A stretch of 64,000 nucleotides of DNA from the NCBI RefSeq assembly GCF_030687575.1, contig NZ_CP117439.1, positions 930,001 through 994,000 on the forward strand, read 5' to 3'. The translations under genes were made by a program, and so were the position numbers. Positions 7,730 through 16,908 of this stretch are shown here, piece after piece. Origin of the DNA: Pseudomonas sp. FP2309. Its GTDB lineage: Bacteria; Pseudomonadota; Gammaproteobacteria; Pseudomonadales; Pseudomonadaceae. The notes under the pieces were generated by a model. It was not told where the DNA came from. It was given only the letters and a program-made list of their open reading frames with translations, and did not search any database. Each line of letters begins with the position of its first letter. The stretch's first letter is position 1.

Positions 7730-9085
7730 ATGACGACTCGTACCCGTATCCTCACCGGCATCACCACCACCGGCACGCCGCACCTGGGCAACTACGCCGG
7801 TGCGATTCGCCCGGCGATCCTCGCCAGCCAGGACGCCAATGCCGATTCCTTCTACTTCCTGGCCGACTACCACGCCCTGATCAAGTGCGACGACCCGCAG
7901 CGCATCCAGCGCTCGCGCATGGAAATCGCCGCGACCTGGCTGGCCGGTGGCCTGGATGTGAACCGGGTGACCTTCTATCGCCAGTCCGACATCCCGGAGA
8001 TCCCCGAGCTGACCTGGCTGCTGACGTGCGTGGCGGCCAAGGGCCTGCTCAACCGCGCCCACGCCTACAAGGCGTCGGTGGACAAGAACGTGGAAAACGG
8101 CGAAGACCCGGATGCGGGCATCACCATGGGCTTGTACAGCTACCCGGTGTTGATGGCAGCGGACATCCTGATGTTCAACGCGCACAAGGTGCCGGTGGGC
8201 CGCGACCAGATCCAACACGTGGAAATGGCCCGCGACATCGGCCAGCGTTTCAACCACCTGTTCGGCAACGGTAAAGAGTTCTTCACCATGCCTGAGGCGT
8301 TGATCGAAGAAAGCGTCGCCACCTTGCCGGGCCTGGACGGCCGCAAGATGTCCAAGAGCTACGACAACACCATCCCGTTGTTCACCAGCGCCAAGGACAT
8401 GAAAGACGCTATCTCGCGGATCGTCACCGACTCGCGTGCGCCCGGCGAAGCCAAAGACCCGGATAACTCGCACCTGTTCACCTTGTACCAGGCGTTTGCC
8501 AGCAAGGCCCAGGAGGCGGAATTCCGTGCCGAACTGTTGCAAGGCCTGGGTTGGGGGGAGGCGAAGAACCGTCTGTTCCAACTGCTCGATGGTCAGTTGG
8601 GTGAAGCCCGTGAGCGGTACCACCAACTGATGGCACGCCCCTCGGACATGGAAGACCTGCTGTTGGTCGGTGCCAAAAAAGCCCGCGCCGTGGCCGCGCC
8701 ATTCCTGGCCGAGTTGCGCGAAGCGGTGGGTCTGCGTTCGTTCGTCAACCAGGCTGCGGCGCCGCTCGCCACTAAGAAGAAAGCCGCGAAAGCCGCGCGC
8801 TTTGTGAGCTTTCGCGAAGACGACGGCAGCTTCCGCTTCCGCCTGTTGGCCGCCGATGGAGAACAACTGCTGCTGTCGCGCAACTTTGCCGATGGCAAAG
8901 CGGCAGGCGCGGTCACCAAGCAACTGCAAAACGGTGACGCGCTGGACGTTCGCGCTGACGCCCTGAGCTTCAGCGTGTGGCTGGACGGTGCGGCAGTGGC
9001 CGACAGCGCCGCGTTCGCCGACGAGGCGTCGCGCGATGCAGCCATTGCCGCTTTGCGCGTTGCGCTGACCCCACTCGAGGATTAA
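7730..9085 (+). CDS. trpS: Tryptophanyl-tRNA synthetase with C-terminal extension
   Basis: A 451-residue class I synthetase that charges tRNA-Trp. The HIGH-like motif is TPHLGNYAG (16-24) and KMSKS is at 206-210. The catalytic and anticodon-binding parts fill about 1-340, the usual length of bacterial TrpS. About 100 further residues follow: an Ala/Lys linker (TKKKAAKAARF) and then a compact segment FRFRLLAADGEQLLLSRNFADGKAA resembling DUF1508/YegP domains. The long form is, to my knowledge, normal in pseudomonads, but the role of the extra domain is not known to me. A terminator follows the gene. Confidence 0.93.
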   Translation: MTTRTRILTGITTTGTPHLGNYAGAIRPAILASQDANADSFYFLADYHALIKCDDPQRIQRSRMEIAATWLAGGLDVNRVTFYRQSDIPEIPELTWLLTCVAAKGLLNRAHAYKASVDKNVENGEDPDAGITMGLYSYPVLMAADILMFNAHKVPVGRDQIQHVEMARDIGQRFNHLFGNGKEFFTMPEALIEESVATLPGLDGRKMSKSYDNTIPLFTSAKDMKDAISRIVTDSRAPGEAKDPDNSHLFTLYQAFASKAQEAEFRAELLQGLGWGEAKNRLFQLLDGQLGEARERYHQLMARPSDMEDLLLVGAKKARAVAAPFLAELREAVGLRSFVNQAAAPLATKKKAAKAARFVSFREDDGSFRFRLLAADGEQLLLSRNFADGKAAGAVTKQLQNGDALDVRADALSFSVWLDGAAVADSAAFADEASRDAAIAALRVALTPLED

Positions 9086-9114
9086 CCCGACCAAGGGTTG
9101 ATTGCCATTAACCA

Positions 9115-9145
9115 GGGCCGTCGTTACAGTGACGGCCCGTTTTTG
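9115..9145 (+). terminator. Rho-independent terminator of trpS
   Basis: Stem GGGCCGTC / GACGGCCC with a loop of eight bases, then a T-run, 30 bases after the trpS stop. It lies inside a longer in-frame stretch upstream of zapE, which argues against any zapE start before 9165. Confidence 0.85.
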
Positions 9146-9164
9146 TTGCCTTGCTAACGAAATT

Positions 9165-10259
9165 ATGACGCCCCTAGAACGATATCAAGCTGATCTGAAA
9201 CGCCCTGAGTTCTTCCACGACGCGGCCCAGGAAACGGCGGTGCGTCATTTGCAGCGTCTGTACGACGACCTGGTCGCGGCCTCGCAAAGCAAGCCAGGGA
9301 TGCTCGGCAAGCTGTTTGGCAAGAAAGACCGCACGCCGGTTAAAGGCCTGTATTTCTGGGGCGGTGTGGGCCGTGGCAAGACCTACCTGGTCGACACTTT
9401 CTTCGAAGCGCTACCGTTCAAGGAAAAGGTCCGCACCCACTTCCACCGCTTTATGAAGCGCGTGCACGAAGAGATGAAAACCCTGCCGGGCGAGAAAAAC
9501 CCGCTGACCATCATCGCCAAGCGTTTCTCCGACGAAGCACGGGTGATCTGCTTCGATGAGTTTTTCGTCTCCGACATCACCGACGCCATGATCCTTGGCA
9601 CCCTGATGGAAGAACTGTTCAAGAACGGCGTGACCCTGGTTGCCACCTCGAACATCGTGCCCGACGGCTTGTACAAGGATGGCCTGCAACGTGCGCGCTT
9701 CCTGCCGGCCATCGCGCTGATCAAGCAGAACACCGAGATCGTCAACGTCGACAGCGGCGTCGACTACCGCTTGCGTCACCTTGAACAGGCGGAGTTGTTC
9801 CACTTCCCGCTGAACGAAGCGGCCCACGAAAGCCTGAAAAAGAGCTTTCGCGCGCTGACGCCGGAATGCACCCAGGCGGTGGAAAACGACAAGCTGATGA
9901 TCGAGAACCGCGAGATCATCGCGTTGCGCACCTGCGATGACGTGGCCTGGTTCGAGTTCCGCCAACTGTGTGACGGCCCGCGCAGCCAGAACGATTACAT
10001 CGAACTGGGCAAGATCTTCCACGCGGTGATTTTGAGCGGCGTGGAACAGATGAACGTCACCACCGACGACATCGCGCGGCGCTTTATCAACATGGTCGAC
10101 GAGTTCTACGACCGTAACGTCAAGCTGATCATCTCGGCTGAGGTCGAGCTCAAGGACCTCTACACTGGCGGTCGCTTGAACTTTGAATTCCAGCGCACTC
10201 TCAGCCGTTTGCTGGAGATGCAGTCCCACGAATTCCTGTCGCGTGGGCATAAGCCTTAA
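9165..10259 (+). CDS. zapE: Cell division ATPase ZapE (AFG1 family)
   Basis: A 364-residue P-loop ATPase. Walker A is GGVGRGKT (66-73) and Walker B is VICFDEF with Asp131 and Glu132. The length and N-terminus (MTPLERYQADLKRPEFF) fit the bacterial AFG1/ZapE family, which associates with the Z-ring in E. coli and is related to mitochondrial Lace1. In many proteobacteria zapE is near rplM-rpsI; here it is 3.7 kb upstream. The start at 9165 was chosen because the in-frame region before it contains the trpS terminator. Confidence 0.9.
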   Translation: MTPLERYQADLKRPEFFHDAAQETAVRHLQRLYDDLVAASQSKPGMLGKLFGKKDRTPVKGLYFWGGVGRGKTYLVDTFFEALPFKEKVRTHFHRFMKRVHEEMKTLPGEKNPLTIIAKRFSDEARVICFDEFFVSDITDAMILGTLMEELFKNGVTLVATSNIVPDGLYKDGLQRARFLPAIALIKQNTEIVNVDSGVDYRLRHLEQAELFHFPLNEAAHESLKKSFRALTPECTQAVENDKLMIENREIIALRTCDDVAWFEFRQLCDGPRSQNDYIELGKIFHAVILSGVEQMNVTTDDIARRFINMVDEFYDRNVKLIISAEVELKDLYTGGRLNFEFQRTLSRLLEMQSHEFLSRGHKP

Positions 10260-10272
10260 GGCCGACACAATA

Positions 10273-10306
10273 AAAATGTGGGAGGGGGCAATCCTCTCCC
10301 ACATTT
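10273..10306. repeat. TGTGGGAG-type hairpin (REP-like), probable bidirectional terminator
   Basis: The arms AAATGTGGGAG and CTCCCACATTT enclose a short G-rich loop. TGTGGGAG hairpins are abundant between genes in the P. fluorescens group. It sits between the convergent zapE and glxA-like genes and has A/T flanks, so it may end transcription from both sides. Confidence 0.75.
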
Positions 10307-10326
10307 ATCGTGAGTAAAGTCTTATT

Positions 10327-11322
10327 TTAAGCCGCCTGCTGGAACTGCTGCCGATACTGGTTCGGCGACAAGTCCGTGTGCTGCCTGAACAATCGCGCAA
10401 AGAAACTCGCATCGTCGTAACCCACCTCATAACTGATGGTTTTGATGCTCTTGCGGCTGCCCGAGAGCAGGCCCTTGGCCGTTTCGATACGCAGGCGTTG
10501 CAGGTAATGCAGCGGTTTGTCGCCGGTGGCGGTCTGGAAGCGGCGCATGAAGTTGCGGATGCTCATGCCATGTTCCCGGGCGACGTCCTCGAAGCGGAAC
10601 TTGTCGGCAAAGTGCTCTTCGAGCCACTGCTGGATCTGCAGGATGATCACGTCCTGATGCAGTTTCTGTCCGCCGAACCCGATACGCCCCGGCGAGTAAC
10701 TGCGCTGCACTTCATAAAGAATGTCGCGGGCGACGGCCTGGGCGATATTGGCGCCGCAGAAGCGCTCGATCAGGTAAATGTAGAGGTCGCACGCCGAAGT
10801 GGTGCCGCCGGCGCAATACAGGTTGTCGGCGTCGGTCAGGTGCTTGTCCTGGTTAAGCTGGACCTTGGGAAAGCGTTCGCTGAAGGCATTGAAGAAACGC
10901 CAATAGGTGGTCGCCTCCTTGCCATCGAGCAGTCCGGCTTCGGCCAGCCAGAACACCCCGGTGGCTTCACCGCAGAGCACGGCGCCGCGCGCGTGTTGTT
11001 CGCGCAGCCACGGCAGCACTTGAGGATAGCGGGTGCATAGAGCATCGAAGTCATCCCAGAAAGCCGGCAGCACGATGATGTCGGCGTCTTCCAGGCCGCC
11101 GTCCACCGGCATGATCACATCGCTGAAGCTGCGCACCGATTGTCCATCGGGGCTCACCAGGCGCGTTGCAAACGCCGGCGTAAGGCCAAGGCCCTGTTGT
11201 TTGCCGTAGCGCAGGCTGGCGAGGTGGAAGAAATCCTTGGCTTGCATGAGGGTGGACGCGAATACCCGATCAATGGCCAAAATGCTGACGCGCCGCAGGG
11301 GCGTGGAGATTTGGTTAGACAT
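10327..11322 (-). CDS. GlxA-type transcriptional regulator (DJ-1/PfpI + AraC domains)
   Basis: A 331-residue protein. The N-terminal two thirds (about 10-195) form a DJ-1/PfpI-like amidotransferase fold, with LCGEATGVFWLAEAGLLDG in place of the nucleophile elbow. The C-terminal 100 residues are an AraC/XylS DNA-binding domain with two helix-turn-helices (FEDVAREHGMSIRNFMRRF and TISYEVGYDDASFFARLFRQ). Proteins of this layout, such as GbdR, CdhR and ArgR of Pseudomonas, control catabolism of quaternary amines or amino acids. It is divergent from an acyl-CoA dehydrogenase gene 145 bases away, its likeliest target. The ligand cannot be named from sequence. Confidence 0.85.
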   Translation of the reverse strand: MSNQISTPLRRVSILAIDRVFASTLMQAKDFFHLASLRYGKQQGLGLTPAFATRLVSPDGQSVRSFSDVIMPVDGGLEDADIIVLPAFWDDFDALCTRYPQVLPWLREQHARGAVLCGEATGVFWLAEAGLLDGKEATTYWRFFNAFSERFPKVQLNQDKHLTDADNLYCAGGTTSACDLYIYLIERFCGANIAQAVARDILYEVQRSYSPGRIGFGGQKLHQDVIILQIQQWLEEHFADKFRFEDVAREHGMSIRNFMRRFQTATGDKPLHYLQRLRIETAKGLLSGSRKSIKTISYEVGYDDASFFARLFRQHTDLSPNQYRQQFQQAA

Positions 11323-11467
11323 AATTTCATTTATTCTTATAGGGGAAAGTGGTCACCAGACGGCTGGATCGTCTTATTTTTTGTCGCATGTGTCCAGTGT
11401 CCCGTAAGGCTTTCGCGGCATAGGCTCTGTGGGTTCGTCTTTGTCCGACAATCCATGCAGGTGACCC

Positions 11468-12604
11468 ATGATTCCCAGAACTTTGTTCAGTCCGGAGCAC
11501 GAACTCTTTCGCGAGAGCGTGCGCACCTTCCTCGAAAAAGACGCCGCGCCGTTCCATGGGCAATGGGAAAAACAGGGTTACATCGACCGTGATCTGTGGC
11601 GCAAAGCGGGGGAGGCGGGGATGCTCTGCTCCCATCTGCCGGAGGAATACGGTGGGCTGGGCGCGGATTTTCTCTACAGCACGGTGGTGATCGAAGAGAT
11701 CGGCCGGCTGGGTCTCACCGGCATCGGGTTCTCCCTGCATTCGGATATCGTCGCGCCGTATATTCTGCATTACGGCAGTGAGGCGCTGAAGCACAAATAC
11801 CTGCCCCAATTGATTAGTGGCGAGATGGTCACGGCCATTGCGATGACCGAGCCAGGCGCGGGTTCCGATCTGCAAGGGGTCAAGACCACTGCCGTGCTGG
11901 ACGGCGATGAATATGTGATCAACGGCTCCAAGACCTTCATTACCAACGGTTATCTTGCCGAGTTGGTAATCGTGGTGGCCAAGACCGATCCCAAGGCCGG
12001 CGCCAAGGGCACCAGCCTGTTTCTGGTGGAGGCCGATACGCCGGGCTTCGCCAAGGGCAAGCGTCTGGAGAAGGTCGGTATGAAGGCCCAGGACACCTCG
12101 GAGTTGTTCTTCCAGGATGTGCGTGTGCCCAAGGAAAACCTGTTGGGCCAGGCGGGCATGGGCTTTGCCTACCTGATGCAGGAACTGCCCCAGGAGCGTT
12201 TGACCGTGGCGATCGGCGCACTGGCCTCAGCCGAAGCGGCGTTGCAGTGGACGCTCGAGTACACCCGTGAACGCAAGGCCTTCGGCAAGGCGATCGCCGA
12301 TTTCCAGAACACCCGTTTCAAACTGGCGGAAATGGCCACCGAGATTCAGATCGGTCGGGTATTCGTCGACAAGTGCCTGGCATTGCACCTGGAGGGCAAG
12401 CTGGACGTGCCTACGGCTGCGATGGCCAAGTACTGGGCTACCGACCTGCAGTGCAAGGTGCTCGACGAGTGCGTGCAGTTGCACGGCGGTTACGGCTTTA
12501 TGTGGGAATACCCGATTGCGCGGGCCTGGGCGGATGCGCGGGTGCAGCGCATTTATGCGGGCACCAACGAGATCATGAAGGAGATTATTGCGCGGGCGCT
12601 CTAG
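11468..12604 (+). CDS. Acyl-CoA dehydrogenase, long-chain type
   Basis: A 378-residue FAD enzyme that introduces the 2,3 double bond into an acyl-CoA thioester. All three domains are present: N-terminal helical (1-120), middle beta (TAIAMTEPGAGSDLQGVKTTA to about 225) and C-terminal helical (RKAFGKAIADFQ, LHGGYGFMWEY). The medium-chain catalytic Glu position near the C-terminus is replaced by Ala (IYAGTNEIMKEI); as in long-chain enzymes, the base is probably the Glu in LPQERL (about 240). It transcribes away from the GlxA-type regulator. Substrate is uncertain; a branched or long acyl-CoA is a reasonable guess. Confidence 0.87.
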   Translation: MIPRTLFSPEHELFRESVRTFLEKDAAPFHGQWEKQGYIDRDLWRKAGEAGMLCSHLPEEYGGLGADFLYSTVVIEEIGRLGLTGIGFSLHSDIVAPYILHYGSEALKHKYLPQLISGEMVTAIAMTEPGAGSDLQGVKTTAVLDGDEYVINGSKTFITNGYLAELVIVVAKTDPKAGAKGTSLFLVEADTPGFAKGKRLEKVGMKAQDTSELFFQDVRVPKENLLGQAGMGFAYLMQELPQERLTVAIGALASAEAALQWTLEYTRERKAFGKAIADFQNTRFKLAEMATEIQIGRVFVDKCLALHLEGKLDVPTAAMAKYWATDLQCKVLDECVQLHGGYGFMWEYPIARAWADARVQRIYAGTNEIMKEIIARAL

Positions 12605-12625
12605 GGGGGCTGTGCTGCTGAGGCC

Positions 12626-12696
12626 TCTTCGCGAGCCCGCCCCCACGTTTTGATTGAGAATACAGCCAAATGTGAGAGCGGGCGTGTTCGCGAAGA
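12626..12696. repeat. Paired REP element (REPIN-like)
   Basis: Two inverted copies of a roughly 25-base REP unit: CTTCGCGAGCCCGCCCCCAC on the left, and on the right a copy whose complement begins CTTCGCGAACACGCCCG. The spacing and unit type match REP doublets common in P. fluorescens genomes. It lies between convergent genes. Confidence 0.75.
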
Positions 12697-12711
12697 CGGT
12701 CTATGGATTGA

Positions 12712-13752
12712 TCAGGGTGCTGGGTTTGGATGATCCTTCTGAATCGCCTCAATCCCTTCCAGCACCTCTTTCGACAATTTCAGATCAGCACTGGCGATGT
12801 TGCTGTCCAACTGTTCAAGCGATGTGGCCCCGATAATGTTGCTGGTCACGAACGGCTGCTGCGTCACGAACGCCAGGGCCATCTGCGCCGGGTCCAGGCC
12901 ATGTTCGCGCGCCAGGGCCACGTAACGGCTGCACGCCGCTTCCGATTGTGGGTTGAAATAGCGGCTGAAGCGGCTGTACTCCGTCAGGCGCGCCTTGGCC
13001 GGGCGTGCGCCACCTTCGTATTTGCCACTGAGCATGCCGAACGCCAGGGGCGAGTAGGCCAGCAGGCCGCATTGTTCCCGAATCGCGACTTCCGCCAGGC
13101 CCACTTCGAAACTGCGGTTGAGCAGGTTGTAAGGGTTCTGGATCGACACCGCGCGGCTCCAGCCACGGGCTTCGGCCAGGGCCAGGAATTTCATGGTGCC
13201 CCACGGGGTTTCGTTGGACAGGCCGATGTGGCGGATCTTGCCAGCCTTGACCTGTTCATCCAGCGCTTCAAGGGTTTCTTCAAGCGGTGTGAGGTCGTCT
13301 TCGTCCTTGTGCTTGTAGCTCAACTGGCCAAAAAAGTTGGTGCTGCGTTCCGGCCAGTGCAGTTGATACAGGTCGATCCAGTCGGTCTGCAGGCGCTTGA
13401 GGCTGGCGTCGAGGGCTTCAATGATGTGCTTGCGGTTGTGGCGCAGGTGGCCGTCGCGGATGTAATCGATGGTATTGCCGGGGCCTGCGATCTTGCTGGC
13501 GAGGATCCAGTCGGCACGGTCGCCACGGCTTTTGAAGTAATTGCCGATATAACGCTCGGTGGTCGCGTAGGTGTCGGCCTTGGGCGGCACCGGGTACATT
13601 TCCGCCGTATCGAGGAAGTTGATCCCCGCGGCCTTGGCCCGTTCGATCTGCGCGAAGGCCTCTGCCTCGCTGTTCTGCTCGCCCCAGGTCATGGTGCCCA
13701 AGGCTATCGCGCTCACGTTCAGATCTGTACGGCCCAGCTGTCGATAATCCAT
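12712..13752 (-). CDS. Tas-like NADP(H)-dependent aldo-keto reductase
   Basis: A 346-residue aldo-keto reductase, the same length as E. coli Tas, with many matching stretches (LGTMTWGEQNSEAEAF, AEMYPVPPK, NRSFEVGLAEV, GLDPAQMALAFV). The catalytic set is visible: Asp in FLDTAEM, Tyr in MYPVPP, Lys in LASKIAG, His in YQLHWPER. The physiological substrate is unknown. The ATG at 13752 has AAGGAG seven bases before it and starts MDYRQLGRTDL, as the family does; an upstream in-frame start at 13776 lacks a site. It is divergent from rplM. Confidence 0.87.
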   Translation of the reverse strand: MDYRQLGRTDLNVSAIALGTMTWGEQNSEAEAFAQIERAKAAGINFLDTAEMYPVPPKADTYATTERYIGNYFKSRGDRADWILASKIAGPGNTIDYIRDGHLRHNRKHIIEALDASLKRLQTDWIDLYQLHWPERSTNFFGQLSYKHKDEDDLTPLEETLEALDEQVKAGKIRHIGLSNETPWGTMKFLALAEARGWSRAVSIQNPYNLLNRSFEVGLAEVAIREQCGLLAYSPLAFGMLSGKYEGGARPAKARLTEYSRFSRYFNPQSEAACSRYVALAREHGLDPAQMALAFVTQQPFVTSNIIGATSLEQLDSNIASADLKLSKEVLEGIEAIQKDHPNPAP

Positions 13753-13929
13753 CGGGTACTCCTTCAGGGAAAACAATCATAAAAGCAGGTTGAATTTTTT
13801 TTCGCAATCTGCATAATTGCCCACCTCTTTCTGCAGTGGAAGTGATGCGCCGCCTGCCGAAGAATCTTGCCGTTGAACGGACGCGCCGACCCGAGCCCCC
13901 GATAGCGTCTGTATCCGGCTGCCTTTGAC

Positions 13930-13958
13930 TTGTCAAAGTACGCACTATTCAGTAAGAT
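13930..13958 (+). promoter_or_regulatory. Probable sigma-70 promoter of rplM-rpsI
   Basis: TTGTCA (13930-13935) and TAAGAT (13953-13958) are separated by 17 bases, close to the sigma-70 consensus. The -10 box ends 42 bases before the rplM ATG, leaving a short GC-rich leader. Confidence 0.6.
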
Positions 13959-14000
13959 CCGCCGTCTAATTTACAGGGCGGCCCCTGAGGCTATTAAAGA

Positions 14001-14429
14001 ATGACAACTTTTACTGCAAAACCGGAAACAGTTCAGCGCGACTGGTTTGTCGTCGACGCCGCTGGTCAGACCCTGGGTCGTCTGGCCACTGAAGTCGCCA
14101 GCCGTCTGCGTGGCAAGCACAAGCCTGAATACACCCCTCACGTTGACACCGGTGACTACATCGTGATCATCAACGCTGAGCAGGTACGTGTTACCGGCAA
14201 CAAAGCGCAAGACAAAATGTACTACCGTCACTCCGGTTTCCCAGGCGGTATCAAGTCTTCCAACTTTGAAGGCCTGATCTCCAAGAAGCCTGAAGCCCCG
14301 ATCGAAATCGCGGTCAAAGGCATGCTGCCTAAGGGCCCACTGGGTCGCGATATGTTTCGCAAGCTGAAAGTCTATGCGGGCGCTGTACACCCTCATGCTG
14401 CTCAGCAGCCCCAAGAACTGAAGTTTTAA
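14001..14429 (+). CDS. rplM: 50S ribosomal protein L13
   Basis: A 142-residue protein matching bacterial L13 end to end ([64 protein letters not shown]). It binds 23S rRNA early in large-subunit assembly. It is the first gene of the conserved rplM-rpsI operon, 14 bases before rpsI. In E. coli the operon is controlled by its own ribosomal proteins; no such element is evident here beyond a short leader. Confidence 0.98.
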   Translation: MTTFTAKPETVQRDWFVVDAAGQTLGRLATEVASRLRGKHKPEYTPHVDTGDYIVIINAEQVRVTGNKAQDKMYYRHSGFPGGIKSSNFEGLISKKPEAPIEIAVKGMLPKGPLGRDMFRKLKVYAGAVHPHAAQQPQELKF

Positions 14430-14443
14430 CGGAATAGTTCATT

Positions 14444-14836
14444 ATGTCGGCGACTCAAAATTACGGCACTGGCCGTCGCAAAACCGCAACCGCACGCGTT
14501 TTCCTGCGTCCGGGCACTGGTAACATCTCGATCAACAACCGCACCCTGGACAACTTCTTCGGCCGCGAAACTGCCCGCATGGTAGTTCGTCAGCCGCTGG
14601 AATTGACCGAGACTGTTGAAAAGTTCGACATCTACGTCACCGTTATCGGTGGCGGTGTAAGTGGTCAAGCTGGCGCAATCCGCCACGGTATCACTCGCGC
14701 TCTGATGCAGTACGACGAAACCCTGCGTGGCGCTCTGCGCAAAGCTGGCTTCGTGACTCGCGATGCCCGTGAAGTTGAACGTAAGAAAGTCGGTCTGCGT
14801 AAAGCGCGTAAGCGTCCGCAGTACTCGAAGCGTTAA
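14444..14836 (+). CDS. rpsI: 30S ribosomal protein S9
   Basis: A 130-residue S9 protein with the typical start ([18 protein letters not shown]) and the basic C-terminal tail [11 protein letters not shown], which in ribosome structures reaches the anticodon of the P-site tRNA. It is the second gene of the rplM operon and is followed by a strong terminator. Confidence 0.98.
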   Translation: MSATQNYGTGRRKTATARVFLRPGTGNISINNRTLDNFFGRETARMVVRQPLELTETVEKFDIYVTVIGGGVSGQAGAIRHGITRALMQYDETLRGALRKAGFVTRDAREVERKKVGLRKARKRPQYSKR

Positions 14837-14852
14837 TTCGCTTTACGTTCCA

Positions 14853-14892
14853 CAAAAACGCCCAGCCTCCTCACGGAGCTGGGCGTTTTTTA
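14853..14892 (+). terminator. Rho-independent terminator of rplM-rpsI
   Basis: Stem AACGCCCAG / CTGGGCGTT (14857-14865, 14879-14887) followed by a T-run, 17 bases after rpsI. Confidence 0.93.
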
Positions 14893-15103
14893 TTGCCTGC
14901 GATTTATGCACATTTTTCGCCGTGACAACTTGCCACATCCGTAGACCCCCTATACTACAAGGCCTGGAGGCTGAGCCCTGGGCAATTCCCTTGTCATACG
15001 TGGGGCTTTTCATTACCATTCGGCAAAATTTTTATAAGTAAAGATTCAACACTTAGTAGACGCCTGATTTAACAGGCCAAAAAAGCTGATGGGAGAGGAC
15101 TGA

Positions 15104-15697
15104 ATGAGCAATGACGGCGTGAATGCAGGCCGGCGTCGCTTCTTGGTAGCAGCCACATCCGTGGTGGGTGCTGCAGGAGCGGTGGGGGCTGCGGTCCCGT
15201 TCGTGGGGTCATGGTTTCCCAGTGCCAAGGCGAAAGCCGCAGGTGCACCGGTGAAGGTGAATGTCAGCAAAATCGAGCCAGGCCAGCAGATGATTGCTGA
15301 GTGGCGCGGCCAGCCGGTGTTCATTGTTCGTCGTACAGAGGAAATCCTGGGAAATCTGAAAAAGATCGAAGGCCAGTTGTCTGACCCCAAATCTGAGAAA
15401 TCCGACCAACCCGCCTACGCCAAAAACGAAGCACGTTCGATCAAGCCAGAGATTCTGTTGCTGGTCGGTCTGTGTACCCACTTGGGTTGCTCGCCTACCT
15501 TCCGCCCGGAAGTAGCTCCCGTCGATCTGGGCAAGGACTGGGTCGGTGGTTATTTCTGCCCGTGCCACGGTTCCCACTACGACCTGGCCGGACGCGTCTA
15601 CAAGTCCCAACCCGCGCCGTTGAACCTGCCCGTACCGCCGCATACCTACGAAACTGACGACCTTATTGTCATTGGCCTCGATAAGGAGAACGCGTGA
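15104..15697 (+). CDS. petA: Cytochrome bc1 complex Rieske iron-sulfur subunit
   Basis: A 197-residue protein. Near the N-terminus a twin-arginine motif (RRRFLVA) precedes a hydrophobic segment (about 12-35) that stays as the membrane anchor. The soluble domain carries both Rieske loops, CTHLGC and CPCHGSHYD, which bind the 2Fe-2S cluster through two Cys and two His and hold the disulfide pair. It passes an electron from ubiquinol to cytochrome c1. First gene of petABC; the stop overlaps the petB start by one base. Confidence 0.97.
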   Translation: MSNDGVNAGRRRFLVAATSVVGAAGAVGAAVPFVGSWFPSAKAKAAGAPVKVNVSKIEPGQQMIAEWRGQPVFIVRRTEEILGNLKKIEGQLSDPKSEKSDQPAYAKNEARSIKPEILLLVGLCTHLGCSPTFRPEVAPVDLGKDWVGGYFCPCHGSHYDLAGRVYKSQPAPLNLPVPPHTYETDDLIVIGLDKENA

Positions 15698-16908
15698 TGA
15701 GCAAGTTCATGGATTGGGTCGATGCGCGCTTCCCCGCCACTAAAATGTGGGAAGACCATCTCAGCAAGTACTACGCCCCGAAGAACTTCAACTTCTTCTA
15801 TTTCTTTGGCTCCCTGGCACTGCTGGTGCTGGTCAACCAGATCGTCACCGGCGTCTGGCTGACGATGAGCTATACACCCTCGGCGGAAGAGGCGTTCGCC
15901 TCGGTCGAATACATCATGCGTGACGTCGAGTACGGCTCGATCCTGCGTCTGCTGCACTCCACCGGTGCTTCGGCGTTCTTCATCGTGGTCTATATGCACA
16001 TGTTCCGCGGCCTGCTGTACGGTTCGTACCAGAAACCGCGAGAGCTGGTATGGGTCTTCGGCATGCTGATCTATCTGGCGCTGATGGCCGAAGCGTTCAT
16101 GGGTTACCTGCTGCCATGGGGCCAGATGTCGTACTGGGGCGCCCAGGTGATCATCTCGCTGTTTGGTGCGATTCCGGTCATCGGTAATGACCTGACCCAG
16201 TGGATCCGTGGTGACTACCTGATCTCCGGCATCACCTTGAACCGCTTCTTCGCCTTGCACGTGGTGGCTCTGCCGATCGTGATTCTGGGCCTGGTGGTGT
16301 TGCACATCCTCGCGCTGCACGAGGTGGGTTCCAACAACCCGGATGGCGTTGACATCAAGAAGCACAAGGACGAAAACGGCATCCCGCTGGATGGCATTCC
16401 GTTCCACCCGTACTACACCGTCAAAGACATCGTCGGCGTGGTCGTGTTCCTGTTCGTGTTCTGCTCGATCGTGTTCTTTTTCCCGGAGATGGGCGGTTAT
16501 TTCCTCGAGAAGCCTAACTTCGAGCAAGCCAACGCGTTCAAGACACCTGAGCACATTGCCCCGGTCTGGTACTTCACACCGTTCTACGCCATCTTGCGGG
16601 CGATCCCCGACAAGCTTATGGGCGTCATCGCCATGGGCGCGGCCATTGCCGTGCTGTTCGTACTGCCTTGGCTCGACCGCAGCCCGGTCAAGTCGATGCG
16701 CTACAAAGGCTGGCTGAGCAAGATCTGGCTGTGGGTGTTCTGCATTTCGTTCGTGATCCTGGGCGTACTCGGCGTACTGGCGCCAACGCCTGAGCGTACG
16801 TTGCTGTCGCAGGTCTGCACCTTCCTGTATTTCGCCTACTTCATTCTGATGCCGTTCTACACCCGGCTAGAGAAGACCAAACCGGTTCCGGAAAGGGTGA
16901 CTGGCTGA
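15697..16908 (+). CDS. petB: Cytochrome b of the bc1 complex
   Basis: A 403-residue membrane protein, the quinol-oxidising and proton-translocating core of the complex. Eight hydrophobic helices are seen; heme-ligand histidines lie in helices B and D (HSTGASAFFIVVYMHMFRG; FFALHVVALPIVILGLVVLHILALH). The Qo-site PEWY motif appears as the variant PVWYFTPFYAILR. The ATG at 15697 overlaps the petA stop and begins MSKFMDWVDARFP. It is translationally coupled to both neighbours (TGATG junctions). Confidence 0.97.
   Translation: MSKFMDWVDARFPATKMWEDHLSKYYAPKNFNFFYFFGSLALLVLVNQIVTGVWLTMSYTPSAEEAFASVEYIMRDVEYGSILRLLHSTGASAFFIVVYMHMFRGLLYGSYQKPRELVWVFGMLIYLALMAEAFMGYLLPWGQMSYWGAQVIISLFGAIPVIGNDLTQWIRGDYLISGITLNRFFALHVVALPIVILGLVVLHILALHEVGSNNPDGVDIKKHKDENGIPLDGIPFHPYYTVKDIVGVVVFLFVFCSIVFFFPEMGGYFLEKPNFEQANAFKTPEHIAPVWYFTPFYAILRAIPDKLMGVIAMGAAIAVLFVLPWLDRSPVKSMRYKGWLSKIWLWVFCISFVILGVLGVLAPTPERTLLSQVCTFLYFAYFILMPFYTRLEKTKPVPERVTG

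Noticed and set aside
7724..9094. A 456-codon frame antisense to trpS
   Set aside because: trpS has both synthetase motifs; the antisense product has none.
9102..9164. Upstream extension of ZapE by 21 residues
   Set aside because: The extension covers the trpS terminator and lacks a ribosome site; the family begins at MTPLERYQ.
13777..14000. Possible ribosomal-protein leader structure before rplM
   Set aside because: I could not draw a convincing conserved structure; only the promoter is supported.
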